DNA of 13,322 nt from assembly GCA_029865675.1 (NCBI GenBank), contig JARXAU010000086.1, positions 1 to 13,322 on the forward strand. Reading direction: 5' to 3'. The notes beneath the pieces were generated by a model. It searched no databases and was not told the origin of the DNA. It worked only from the letters and a program-made list of their open reading frames with translations. Each line of letters opens with the position of its first letter. Position 1 is the stretch's first letter. Shown here in pieces: positions 6,361-12,332 of this stretch. Source of the stretch: Rhodoferax sp. (GTDB lineage: Bacteria; Pseudomonadota; Gammaproteobacteria; Burkholderiales; Burkholderiaceae_C). The position numbers and the translations under genes were made by a program.

Positions 6361-7832
6361 TGCTAGACCACGACCGGGCAGGCGGCTACTGGGGTGCGGT
6401 GTATGTGTTCACCGCCATCAAAGGCCTGCAAGTGGTGATTGACGGCCCGGTGGGTTGCGAAAACTTGCCGGTGACGTCGGTGCTGCATTACACCGACGCA
6501 CTGCCGCCGCACGAGCTGCCGATTGTGGTGACTGGTTTGGCCGAAGAACAACTCGGCCGCGAGGGCACCGAAGGTGCTATGCGCCGTGCCCATGCCACCC
6601 TCGATCCTGATTTGCCATCGGTGGTGGTCACTGGGTCGATTGCCGAAATGATTGGCGGCGGCGTGACACCCGAGGGCACGAATTTGCAGCGCTTTTTGCC
6701 GCGCACGATTGACGAAGACCAATGGCAGTGCGCCAACCGCGCCATTTACTGGCTATGGCAGCAATATGGCTTGCGCCATGTGCCCGCGCGCACCCCGCTG
6801 TCCGAGCGCAAAGAGGGTGAGCGCCCGCGCGTCAACATCATTGGCCCGAGCTACGGCACCTTCAATTCGCCCAGTGATTTGGCAGAGATTCGCCGCTTGG
6901 TGCAAGGCATTGGTGCGGAAATCAACATGGTGTTTCCTTTGGGCAGCCACCTCGCCGACGTGTCGCGTTTGGTGGAAGCCGATGTGAACATTTGCATGTA
7001 CCGCGAGTTCGGTCGCATGCTGTGCGAGGCGCTGGAGCGCCCCTACTTGCAAGCGCCCATCGGCCTGCACAGCACGACCAAGTTTTTGCGTTCGCTGGGC
7101 GCGTTGCTGGGCCTGGACCCCGAGCCCTTTATTGCCCGGGAGAAGCACAGCACCATCAAGCCCATTTGGGACCTGTGGCGCTCGGTGACCCAAGACTTTT
7201 TCGGTACCGCCAACTTCGGTGTGGTAGCCAACGAAACCTACACACGCGGCATTCGCCACTTTCTGGAAGACGAGATGGGCCTGCCCTGCAACTTTGCGGT
7301 CTCTCGCCTGCCCGGGGGGAAAACTGACAACGCGGAAGTGCGCCGCCTCGTGGCCGAGAAAACGCCCCTGGTGCTGTACGGGAGCTACAACGAACGCATC
7401 TACTTGGCCGAGGTTGGCGGCGGTGGAATGATGAAGACCAGCTTCATTCCGGCAAGTTTTCCGCTGCCCATTATTCGGCGGCATACCGGCACGCCCTTCA
7501 TGGGCTACGCCGGGGCGACTTACATCATCCAAGAGTTTTGTAACGCCTTGTTTGACGCCTTGTTCCACATTCTGCCCCTGGGCACTGAGATGGACAAGAT
7601 TGAGGCCAGCCCCGGCCGTGCGGCCAGCGAATCGACGATTCCCTGGGAGCCCGAGGCGCACGAGCGCATGCAAGAGTTGCTGGAGCAGCAGCCCGTGCTG
7701 GTGCGCATATCGGCGGCCAAGCGCATGCGCGACCACGCCGAGCGCGACGCCCGCGAGACCGGGCGCGCGCAGGTCGAGGCACAAAGGTTTTCAGAGTTGT
7801 TCGGGTCTGCAAAAGTGGAGGTGAACGCATGA
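6354..7832 (+). CDS. bchZ: Chlorophyllide a reductase subunit BchZ
   Basis: This 492-residue protein is the second catalytic subunit of chlorophyllide a oxidoreductase, related to BchB and NifK. The N-terminus MLVLDHDRAGGYWGAV is highly typical of BchZ. Cys35 in GPVGCENLP is a likely ligand of the iron-sulfur cluster shared with BchY. NIIGPSYGTFNSPSDL and HSTTKFLRSLG are further family segments, and the length agrees with Rhodobacter BchZ. I chose the ATG at 6354 because GGGGG at 6343-6347 precedes it and because it gives the standard N-terminus; an in-frame ATG at 6324 would add 10 residues. The C-terminal region is highly charged. The stop codon forms an ATGA with the start of a 46-codon frame in the puf leader, and in Rhodobacter the puf promoter lies upstream in or near bchZ, which may also hold here. 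Confidence 0.95.
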   Translation: MLVLDHDRAGGYWGAVYVFTAIKGLQVVIDGPVGCENLPVTSVLHYTDALPPHELPIVVTGLAEEQLGREGTEGAMRRAHATLDPDLPSVVVTGSIAEMIGGGVTPEGTNLQRFLPRTIDEDQWQCANRAIYWLWQQYGLRHVPARTPLSERKEGERPRVNIIGPSYGTFNSPSDLAEIRRLVQGIGAEINMVFPLGSHLADVSRLVEADVNICMYREFGRMLCEALERPYLQAPIGLHSTTKFLRSLGALLGLDPEPFIAREKHSTIKPIWDLWRSVTQDFFGTANFGVVANETYTRGIRHFLEDEMGLPCNFAVSRLPGGKTDNAEVRRLVAEKTPLVLYGSYNERIYLAEVGGGGMMKTSFIPASFPLPIIRRHTGTPFMGYAGATYIIQEFCNALFDALFHILPLGTEMDKIEASPGRAASESTIPWEPEAHERMQELLEQQPVLVRISAAKRMRDHAERDARETGRAQVEAQRFSELFGSAKVEVNA

Positions 7833-7969
7833 ACTGCGCCACCGAAGCCTTGAAGACCTGTGCATGCAACCGGCTTGTCCGGGGGCAAACCTGCTGGGGC
7901 ACTCGTGCTGCAGCAGTTCGTGCCGCACCTACCCAGGTGCGGGGACTCGCCGCAAGGCGTTTTGAGTGA
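7829..7969 (+). CDS. Possible 46-residue leader ORF between bchZ and pufB
   Basis: The ATG at 7829 overlaps the bchZ stop (ATGA), and GGAGGTG at 7817-7823 gives a near-ideal Shine-Dalgarno sequence 5 bases upstream. The frame encodes 46 residues, starting MNCATEALKTCACNRL and ending in an arginine/alanine-rich tail (LAARRFE), and stops at 7967-7969, 10 bases before the pufB ATG. It has four cysteines and no hydrophobic segment, so it is not the membrane protein PufQ that fills this place in Rhodobacter. It spans a strong hairpin (7923-7942), so its translation could alter the fold of the leader and couple bchZ to pufB. I recognise no family. It may be an unselected open frame, but the ribosome binding site is unusually good. 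Confidence 0.33.
   Translation: MNCATEALKTCACNRLVRGQTCWGTRAAAVRAAPTQVRGLAARRFE
7923..7963 (+). promoter_or_regulatory. Two hairpins in the pufB leader
   Basis: CCGCACCT (7923-7930) pairs perfectly with AGGTGCGG (7935-7942) across a 4-base loop ACCC. Just after it, CGCC (7948-7951) and GGCG (7956-7959) enclose the GNRA tetraloop GCAA and are followed by TTTT (7960-7963). The pair ends 16 bases before the pufB ATG. The second could be a weak terminator or pause site, but its stem is only 4 bp. More likely both shape or protect the 5' end of a processed puf message. They lie inside the possible 46-residue leader frame. Confidence 0.5.
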
Positions 7970-7979
7970 GGCATTGACT

Positions 7980-8123
7980 ATGACTGAAGCAGCGAACCCC
8001 TCAGGGCTGACAGACGAAGAAGCTCAAGAGTTCCACCAGTACTACGTTCAGGGTTACCTGTTGTGGGCTGTTGGCGCTTTCTTCGCCCACAGCTTGGTGT
8101 GGATATGGCGTCCCTGGTTCTAA
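7980..8123 (+). CDS. pufB: LH1 antenna beta polypeptide PufB
   Basis: This 47-residue protein is the beta chain of the core light-harvesting complex LH1. A polar N-terminus (TDEEAQEFHQYYVQG, with the conserved His19) leads into a single transmembrane helix, about residues 23-42. In it His37, in FFAHSLVW, is the expected ligand to bacteriochlorophyll a. The C-terminus WIWRPWF is the family signature and supplies tryptophan for hydrogen bonding to the pigment. Beta and alpha chains pair in the membrane to form the ring around the reaction centre. The ATG at 7980 is preceded by GTGAGG (7966-7971), which also holds the stop codon of the upstream short frame. pufB is the first recognised gene of the puf operon, and a further small gene separates it from pufA. 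Confidence 0.96.
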   Translation: MTEAANPSGLTDEEAQEFHQYYVQGYLLWAVGAFFAHSLVWIWRPWF

Positions 8124-8148
8124 CAGAACCATAAAACTGGAGGTATGT

Positions 8149-8373
8149 ATGGCCCAACCGAACGTAAGTAACAACTCGTTTATCTCTGACAACCACCTCA
8201 ACGGCTACCGGATGCTATTCGTGTTGCTCTTTCTTGTGTTCATGGCGCTTGCCGTGTTTGGTCAGGTGCTGGCTTTGAACTGGCGTACTTGGCTGCCCGG
8301 CGCGGAGGGATCTCCGACCACTTGGGTCGGTGTGAAATCTGCCGTGTATACCGTAATTTCTCAATTGAGTTAA
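8149..8373 (+). CDS. Unassigned 74-residue single-helix membrane protein between pufB and pufA
   Basis: This small gene is not part of the standard pufBALMC set. GGAGG at 8139-8143 lies 5 bases before the ATG, and the frame ends 15 bases before pufA, so it sits fully inside the operon. The protein has a polar N-terminus (SDNHLNGYR, residues 13-21), one strongly hydrophobic helix (about residues 22-43, from MLFVLLF to VLAL) and a C-terminal part with NWRTWLPGAEG (44-54) and an amphipathic end (GVKSAVYTVIS). The helix has no histidine, so it is not an ordinary antenna alpha or beta chain; pufA follows and pufB precedes. Topology and place suggest an accessory subunit of the RC-LH1 core, as with PufX or gamma/U/Z-type proteins. 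The N-terminal DNHLN faintly recalls NDHLN in Rhodobacter PufX (from memory). It may already have a name in related genomes that I do not know. Confidence 0.85.
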   Translation: MAQPNVSNNSFISDNHLNGYRMLFVLLFLVFMALAVFGQVLALNWRTWLPGAEGSPTTWVGVKSAVYTVISQLS

Positions 8374-8388
8374 CGAAAGGAAATTCCT

Positions 8389-8577
8389 ATGTGGCGCATT
8401 TGGCGTGTATTAGACCCCCGCAAGGCAATCGTTGGCACCGGCTTGCTGATTGCTTTTGTGTCAACAACGATCCATCTGATCCAGATCAGCAGCGATCGTT
8501 ACAACATCAACAGCTGGCACCCCGATACGGTCAAGGCCGCGAAGGTTGCACAGAACGCGGCGTTGCCGCAAAAGTAA
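8389..8577 (+). CDS. pufA: LH1 antenna alpha polypeptide PufA
   Basis: This 62-residue protein is the alpha chain of LH1. The N-terminal MWRIWRVLDPRKA is the hallmark of the family. A single transmembrane helix, about residues 13-35, contains His29 (TTIHLIQ), the expected bacteriochlorophyll ligand. The C-terminal half is polar, with NINSWHPD followed by a lysine/alanine-rich tail that is probably periplasmic and may be trimmed. AAGGA at 8377-8381 lies 7 bases before the ATG. The gene normally follows pufB directly; here a 74-residue gene intervenes. The stop codon overlaps the first base pair of a UUCG hairpin that opens the pufA-pufL intercistronic region. Confidence 0.95.
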   Translation: MWRIWRVLDPRKAIVGTGLLIAFVSTTIHLIQISSDRYNINSWHPDTVKAAKVAQNAALPQK

Positions 8578-8644
8578 AGACTTCGGTCTTCGCTCCGGCA
8601 GACGCATGCCGGTCATTTTCTTGATCGCTGCGTCTGTCTTTTTT
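8577..8644 (+). promoter_or_regulatory. pufA-pufL intercistronic hairpins with terminator-like T tract
   Basis: Three RNA stems are visible. AAGAC/GTCTT (8577-8581 and 8586-8590) closes a very stable UUCG tetraloop. CCGGCA (8595-8600) can pair with TGCCGG (8607-8612). CAGACGCA (8599-8606) can instead pair with TGCGTCTG (8629-8636), which is followed by TCTTTTTT (8637-8644) and so looks like an intrinsic terminator. The second and third stems share bases and exclude each other. In Rhodobacter, hairpins in this gap stabilise the pufBA part of the message and give more antenna than reaction centre; the same role, with partial termination, is inferred here. Confidence 0.72.
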
Positions 8645-8706
8645 GTTCTCTATTGCTTCATCGCGCTGGGACCCGTTGGACCGTCAATCGGTCGGAGGAT
8701 GCATCT

Positions 8707-9534
8707 ATGTCCATGCTGAGTTTTGAACGTAAGTACCGCGTGCGCGGTGGCACCCTTGTAGGGGGTGACCTTTTTGATTTCTGGGTGGGCCCTTTTTATG
8801 TGGGCTTCTTCGGAATCACGACCCTGTTTTTTGTCCTTTCGGGCACCCTGCTGATTTTGTGGGGCGCGGCCATGGGCCCGACCTGGAACGTTTGGCAAAT
8901 CAATATTGCCCCGCCTGATCTTTCTTATGGGCTGCGCTTTGCCCCCATGATGGAAGGCGGCTTGTGGCAGCTCATTACCGTGTGCGCCCTTGGCTCCTTT
9001 GTTTCTTGGGCATTACGCGAAGTAGAAATTGCCCGCAAGCTGGGAATGGGCCTGCATGTGCCTGTGGCCTTTGGCATGGCCATCTTGGCGTACTTTTCTC
9101 TGCAAGTGGTGCGACCGGTGCTGATGGGGGCCTGGGGACACGCTTTCCCCTATGGCATTTATAGCCATTTGGATTGGGTAAGCAACACCGCATATCAGTA
9201 CCTGCACTTTCACTACAACCCGTGGCACATGATTGCTGTGACGTTGTTTTTTGCAACGGTGTTGGCGCTGTCCATGCACGGTGGTTTGGTGCTATCTGCC
9301 ACCAACCCTGGCAAAGGCCAAACCGTCAAGTCCCCGGAACACGAGGACACCTTCTTTCGCGACCTGATTGGCTACTCGGTGGGCACGCTGGGTATCCACC
9401 GCTTGGGCTTGTTCTTAGCCCTGGCCGGTGTCTGGTTTGGAATCGTTTGTATTGTGGTCAGCGGACCGTTCTGGACCGGTGCTTGGCCCGAATGGTGGAG
9501 CTGGTGGCTCAACATGCCTATCTGGCGCAGCTAA
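8707..9534 (+). CDS. pufL: Photosynthetic reaction centre L subunit PufL
   Basis: This 275-residue integral membrane protein is the L subunit of the type-II reaction centre and has five transmembrane helices. The N-terminus MSMLSFERKYRVRGG and the segment DFWVGPFYVGFFG are typical. Counting from the start Met, His169 and His174 (FHYNPWH) correspond to the accessory-bacteriochlorophyll and special-pair ligands, and His191 (SMHGG) and His231 (GIHR) to the iron ligands; each is one higher than in mature Rhodobacter sphaeroides L. Together with PufM it performs primary charge separation. The ATG at 8707 has GGAGG at 8694-8698, 8 bases upstream. pufM starts 18 bp after the stop. The intercistronic hairpins upstream probably set its expression below that of pufBA. 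Confidence 0.98.
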   Translation: MSMLSFERKYRVRGGTLVGGDLFDFWVGPFYVGFFGITTLFFVLSGTLLILWGAAMGPTWNVWQINIAPPDLSYGLRFAPMMEGGLWQLITVCALGSFVSWALREVEIARKLGMGLHVPVAFGMAILAYFSLQVVRPVLMGAWGHAFPYGIYSHLDWVSNTAYQYLHFHYNPWHMIAVTLFFATVLALSMHGGLVLSATNPGKGQTVKSPEHEDTFFRDLIGYSVGTLGIHRLGLFLALAGVWFGIVCIVVSGPFWTGAWPEWWSWWLNMPIWRS

Positions 9535-9552
9535 GAACCCAAGGAGAAAATA

Positions 9553-10527
9553 ATGGCTGAGTACCAAAACCTGTTTACTTCTGTGCAGCCGGTCGGACCA
9601 CTGCACGACGGTGTGCCCCTGCCGCGTGGCGACGACAAGCGCACTGGCACGCCCTTTCTGTTCCACCTGCTCGGGCGCATTGGCAACGCCCAAATCGGCC
9701 CGGTTTACCTGGGCACCTTGGGCGTGGCCTCGCTGCTCATCGGCACGCTGGCGTTCAACATCATCGGCTTCAACATGCTCGCCTCGGTGGACTGGAACCC
9801 GATCCAACTGATTCGCCAGTTGTTCTGGCTGGCTCTGGAGCCGCCGCCGCCGGCCTACGGACTCAGCATTCCGCCATTGGCCCAGGGCGGCTGGTGGCTA
9901 CTTGTGGGCTTTATGCTGACGGTCTCTATCTTGCTTTGGTGGGCTCGCACCTACCGAAGGGCAGTCCAGCTCGGCCTTGGCACCCACGTGGCCTGGGCTT
10001 ATGCGGCGGCTATTTGGTTGTTTTTGGTGTGCGGCTTCTTCCGCCCCGTGATGATGGGTAGCTGGTCGGAAGCCGTGCCCTTTGGCATCTTTCCCCACCT
10101 GGACTGGGTGTCTGCCCTATCACTGCGCTACGGCAACTTGTTCTACAACCCCTTCCATGCGCTGTCTATCGTCTTCTTGTATGGCTCAGTGCTGCTGTTT
10201 GCCATGCACGGCGGAACCATCTTGGCCGTGAGCCGCTATGGCGGCGAGCGCGAGATCGAGCAAATCGTAGACCGTGGCACGGCCAGCGAGCGCGCCGCCC
10301 TTTTCTGGCGCTGGACCATGGGCTTTAACGCAACCATGGAATCGATTCACCGCTGGGCCTGGTGGTTCGCGGTGCTCTGCCCTCTGGTCGGTGGCGTGGG
10401 CATTTTGCTGACCGGCACGGTGGTGGATAACTGGTATCTGTGGTCGGTCAAACACCATGTGGTTCCCGCCTACCCCTTGGGCAACCCTGTGGTACTCGAC
10501 CCTGCACTGTTAGGAGCAAAGCCATGA
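9553..10527 (+). CDS. pufM: Photosynthetic reaction centre M subunit PufM
   Basis: This 324-residue integral membrane protein is the M subunit of the type-II reaction centre and pairs with PufL. The N-terminus MAEYQNLFTSVQ is canonical. His202 (NPFH) is the special-pair ligand, and His219 (AMHGG) and His266 (ESIHRWAWW) are iron ligands, exactly at the Rhodobacter numbers. Glutamates in EREIEQI lie where the bidentate iron ligand Glu234 sits, and ALFWRWTMGFNATMES forms the primary quinone pocket. The C-terminal extension (about residues 300-324) is the part that contacts the bound cytochrome in species with PufC. AAGGAG at 9541-9546 precedes the ATG by 6 bases. The stop codon overlaps the pufC start in an ATGA. 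No pufX lies downstream. Confidence 0.98.
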   Translation: MAEYQNLFTSVQPVGPLHDGVPLPRGDDKRTGTPFLFHLLGRIGNAQIGPVYLGTLGVASLLIGTLAFNIIGFNMLASVDWNPIQLIRQLFWLALEPPPPAYGLSIPPLAQGGWWLLVGFMLTVSILLWWARTYRRAVQLGLGTHVAWAYAAAIWLFLVCGFFRPVMMGSWSEAVPFGIFPHLDWVSALSLRYGNLFYNPFHALSIVFLYGSVLLFAMHGGTILAVSRYGGEREIEQIVDRGTASERAALFWRWTMGFNATMESIHRWAWWFAVLCPLVGGVGILLTGTVVDNWYLWSVKHHVVPAYPLGNPVVLDPALLGAKP

Positions 10528-11552
10528 AGAAGTCCCTTCGAATCCTCCTTGCCGCGCTATTGCCTGCTGCCGCCGCGCTGCTGTCAGGCTGCGAGCGCCC
10601 GCCCATCGAGACGGTGCAAACCGGCTATCGCGGTACGGGTATGGAGCAAATCTACAACCCCCGCACGCTGCTCAAACAGGCGTCCCTGAACCAGGCACCG
10701 GTGGCGCCCGAGGCCGCCAGCGCCGATGGCCCCAAGGCAAAGGAAATTTATCAAAATGTTCAGGTTTTGGGCGACCTGAGTGTGGCCCAGTTCAGTCGCC
10801 ACATGGCGTCCATTACCCAGTGGGTGTCGCCTGATGAGGGGTGCGCCTATTGCCACAATGTGCAGAACTTTGCCGAGGACAGCAAGTACACCAAGGTGGT
10901 AGCGCGGCGCATGATTGAGATGACCCAGCGCGTCAACCAAGACTGGAAACCGCACGTTGCCGCGACCGGAGTGACCTGCTACACCTGCCATCGGGGCAAC
11001 AACATTCCGACCAATGTGTGGTTTGCGCCCAAAGACCGCAAATACGCCAACAGCGTCATGGGTGACCTGGCCGGGCAAAACCTAGCCGCCCGGTCGGTGG
11101 GGCTCACCTCACTACCGTTCGATCCCTTCACGCCCTACCTGAAGGACGCAGCACAGATACGGGTGAACAGCAATGAGGCAATGGTGGTGCGCGGCGATGG
11201 AAAGAACCTCAGCTCTACCAAGCAAGCCGAACATACCTACAGCCTGATGGTGCACATGTCGGAGTCGCTGGGGGTGAACTGCACCTACTGCCACAACACC
11301 CGCAACTTCGCGTCTTGGGAAGAGTCTCGCCCGCAGCGCGTCACCGCTTGGTACGGGATCCGTATGGCGCGTGATCTCAATAACGACTACATGACGCCGC
11401 TGACCAGCACGTTCCCCGACCATCGTCTGGGTCCACAGGGCGATGTCGCCAAGGTCAACTGCACCACCTGCCACCAAGGCGCCTACAAGCCGCTCTACGG
11501 TGCAGCGATGGCCAAGGACTACCCCGAACTACAGGCCCTCGCAAAGCCTTAA
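10524..11552 (+). CDS. pufC: Reaction-centre tetrahaem cytochrome c subunit PufC
   Basis: This 342-residue periplasmic lipoprotein carries four c-type haems and re-reduces the photo-oxidised special pair. A signal sequence (MKKSLRILLAALLP) ends in the lipobox LLSGC, so Cys23 should be lipid-modified. Four CXXCH sites are present: CAYCH at 107-111, CYTCH at 152-156, CTYCH at 253-257 and CTTCH at 313-317, arranged as two pairs as in Blastochloris viridis. Met94 (SRHMAS), Met130 (RRMIEM) and Met245 (VHMSES) are likely sixth ligands of three haems. The start overlaps the pufM stop (ATGA), with AGGAG at 10512-10516 7 bases upstream. It is the last puf gene: a strong terminator begins 14 bases after the stop codon. 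Confidence 0.97.
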   Translation: MKKSLRILLAALLPAAAALLSGCERPPIETVQTGYRGTGMEQIYNPRTLLKQASLNQAPVAPEAASADGPKAKEIYQNVQVLGDLSVAQFSRHMASITQWVSPDEGCAYCHNVQNFAEDSKYTKVVARRMIEMTQRVNQDWKPHVAATGVTCYTCHRGNNIPTNVWFAPKDRKYANSVMGDLAGQNLAARSVGLTSLPFDPFTPYLKDAAQIRVNSNEAMVVRGDGKNLSSTKQAEHTYSLMVHMSESLGVNCTYCHNTRNFASWEESRPQRVTAWYGIRMARDLNNDYMTPLTSTFPDHRLGPQGDVAKVNCTTCHQGAYKPLYGAAMAKDYPELQALAKP

Positions 11553-11566
11553 AGTGTGTGCTCCTT

Positions 11567-11606
11567 GAGGGTCTCCATTCCGTGGAGTGGGGGCCCTCTT
11601 TTTTTT
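11567..11606 (+). terminator. Intrinsic terminator of the puf operon
   Basis: GAGGG (11567-11571) pairs with CCCTC (11594-11598), and inside it CTCCA (11573-11577) pairs with TGGAG (11583-11587) around a 5-base loop. Eight T residues follow at 11599-11606. The stem is GC-rich, interrupted by a small asymmetric bulge. It lies directly after pufC and is the strongest terminator signal in the window. Its T tract abuts the presumed crtA ATG at 11607, so it also forms the leader of the next gene. Confidence 0.85.
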
Positions 11607-12332
11607 ATGAAGAGTACGCCCATGCCATTGGCCGCTGTCAATGCCCCGAGTGATCAAGTCGCCGTGCTCGTGCTGGCCGACATTGCCCCGGTTCACCGGC
11701 TCTGGGGCTGGTCGCGTATCGTCAAAGGCGCGCAGGGCTTGCGGGGTCAGAAGCAATTGCGCTTTGCCAAAGTGATGGGCAGTGGTTACGAGGGCGGCTT
11801 TGGCCTGCGCCCCAGCGCGTCCCGACAGGGCGTGTTTGCGGTGTTCAACCACTGGGAAGCTGCCAACGAGTTCATTGTTCAATCCGACGTGGTGGACGGC
11901 TACTTGCAGCGCTCTCGCGAGTGCTGCATCCTTATGCTGCGCACCTGGTCGTGCCGTGGCAGCTGGGACGCCAATACGCTGGCTTTGACGACCAAAGCAC
12001 CAGTCATCGGGCCGGTGGCCGCGCTGACCCGCGCCTCCATCGCACTGACCAAGGCGCCGGCTTTTTGGCGTTATGCGCCAGCATCCCAAGACTCGTTGGA
12101 CCACGCGGTCGGTTGCCAACTGGCGGTGGGCCTGGGCGAGGCGCCGTTTTTGCGCCAAGCCACGTTCACCATCTGGGACAGCGTGGCCGCCATGGACGCT
12201 TATGCCCGAAGCGGTGCGCACTTGGAGGCGATCAAGGCCGCCGCGCAGCAGCAATTTTTCTCAGAATCCATGTTTGCCCGCTTTGTGCCCCTAAGCATCC
12301 AAGGCACTTGGAAAGGCCGCCGCTATGGCTGA
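11607..12332 (+). CDS. crtA: Spheroidene monooxygenase CrtA
   Basis: This 241-residue protein matches CrtA, the oxygen-dependent haem monooxygenase that converts spheroidene to the ketocarotenoid spheroidenone in the presence of air. Family segments include QVAVLVLADIAPVHRLWGW near the N-terminus, KVMGSGYEGGFGLRPS, and the C-terminal FFSESMFARFVPL (from Phe217) with GTWKGR. The length is that of Rhodobacter sphaeroides CrtA. The start is uncertain. The ATG at 11607 follows the terminator's T tract with no Shine-Dalgarno sequence; the ATG at 11622 is five codons later; a GTG at 11556 would make the terminator part of the gene. The 3' end overlaps the crtD start by 8 bases. Because the puf terminator lies just upstream, expression needs read-through or a promoter inside pufC. 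Confidence 0.88.
   Translation: MKSTPMPLAAVNAPSDQVAVLVLADIAPVHRLWGWSRIVKGAQGLRGQKQLRFAKVMGSGYEGGFGLRPSASRQGVFAVFNHWEAANEFIVQSDVVDGYLQRSRECCILMLRTWSCRGSWDANTLALTTKAPVIGPVAALTRASIALTKAPAFWRYAPASQDSLDHAVGCQLAVGLGEAPFLRQATFTIWDSVAAMDAYARSGAHLEAIKAAAQQQFFSESMFARFVPLSIQGTWKGRRYG

Noticed and set aside
6753..7784. Long open frame on the - strand (343 codons) across bchZ
   Set aside because: It is fully antisense to the conserved bchZ frame, has no sensible start region, and its composition is typical of a shadow frame.
7906..7915. TGCTGCAGCA palindrome upstream of pufB as an operator
   Set aside because: A 10-bp palindrome is common in GC-rich DNA, the flanks do not extend it, and it lies in a possible coding frame.
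8145..8171. Alternative ATG at 8145 in another frame just after the GGAGG
   Set aside because: It is only one base from the Shine-Dalgarno sequence and gives an 8-codon frame; the ATG at 8149 has proper spacing and opens the 74-residue frame.
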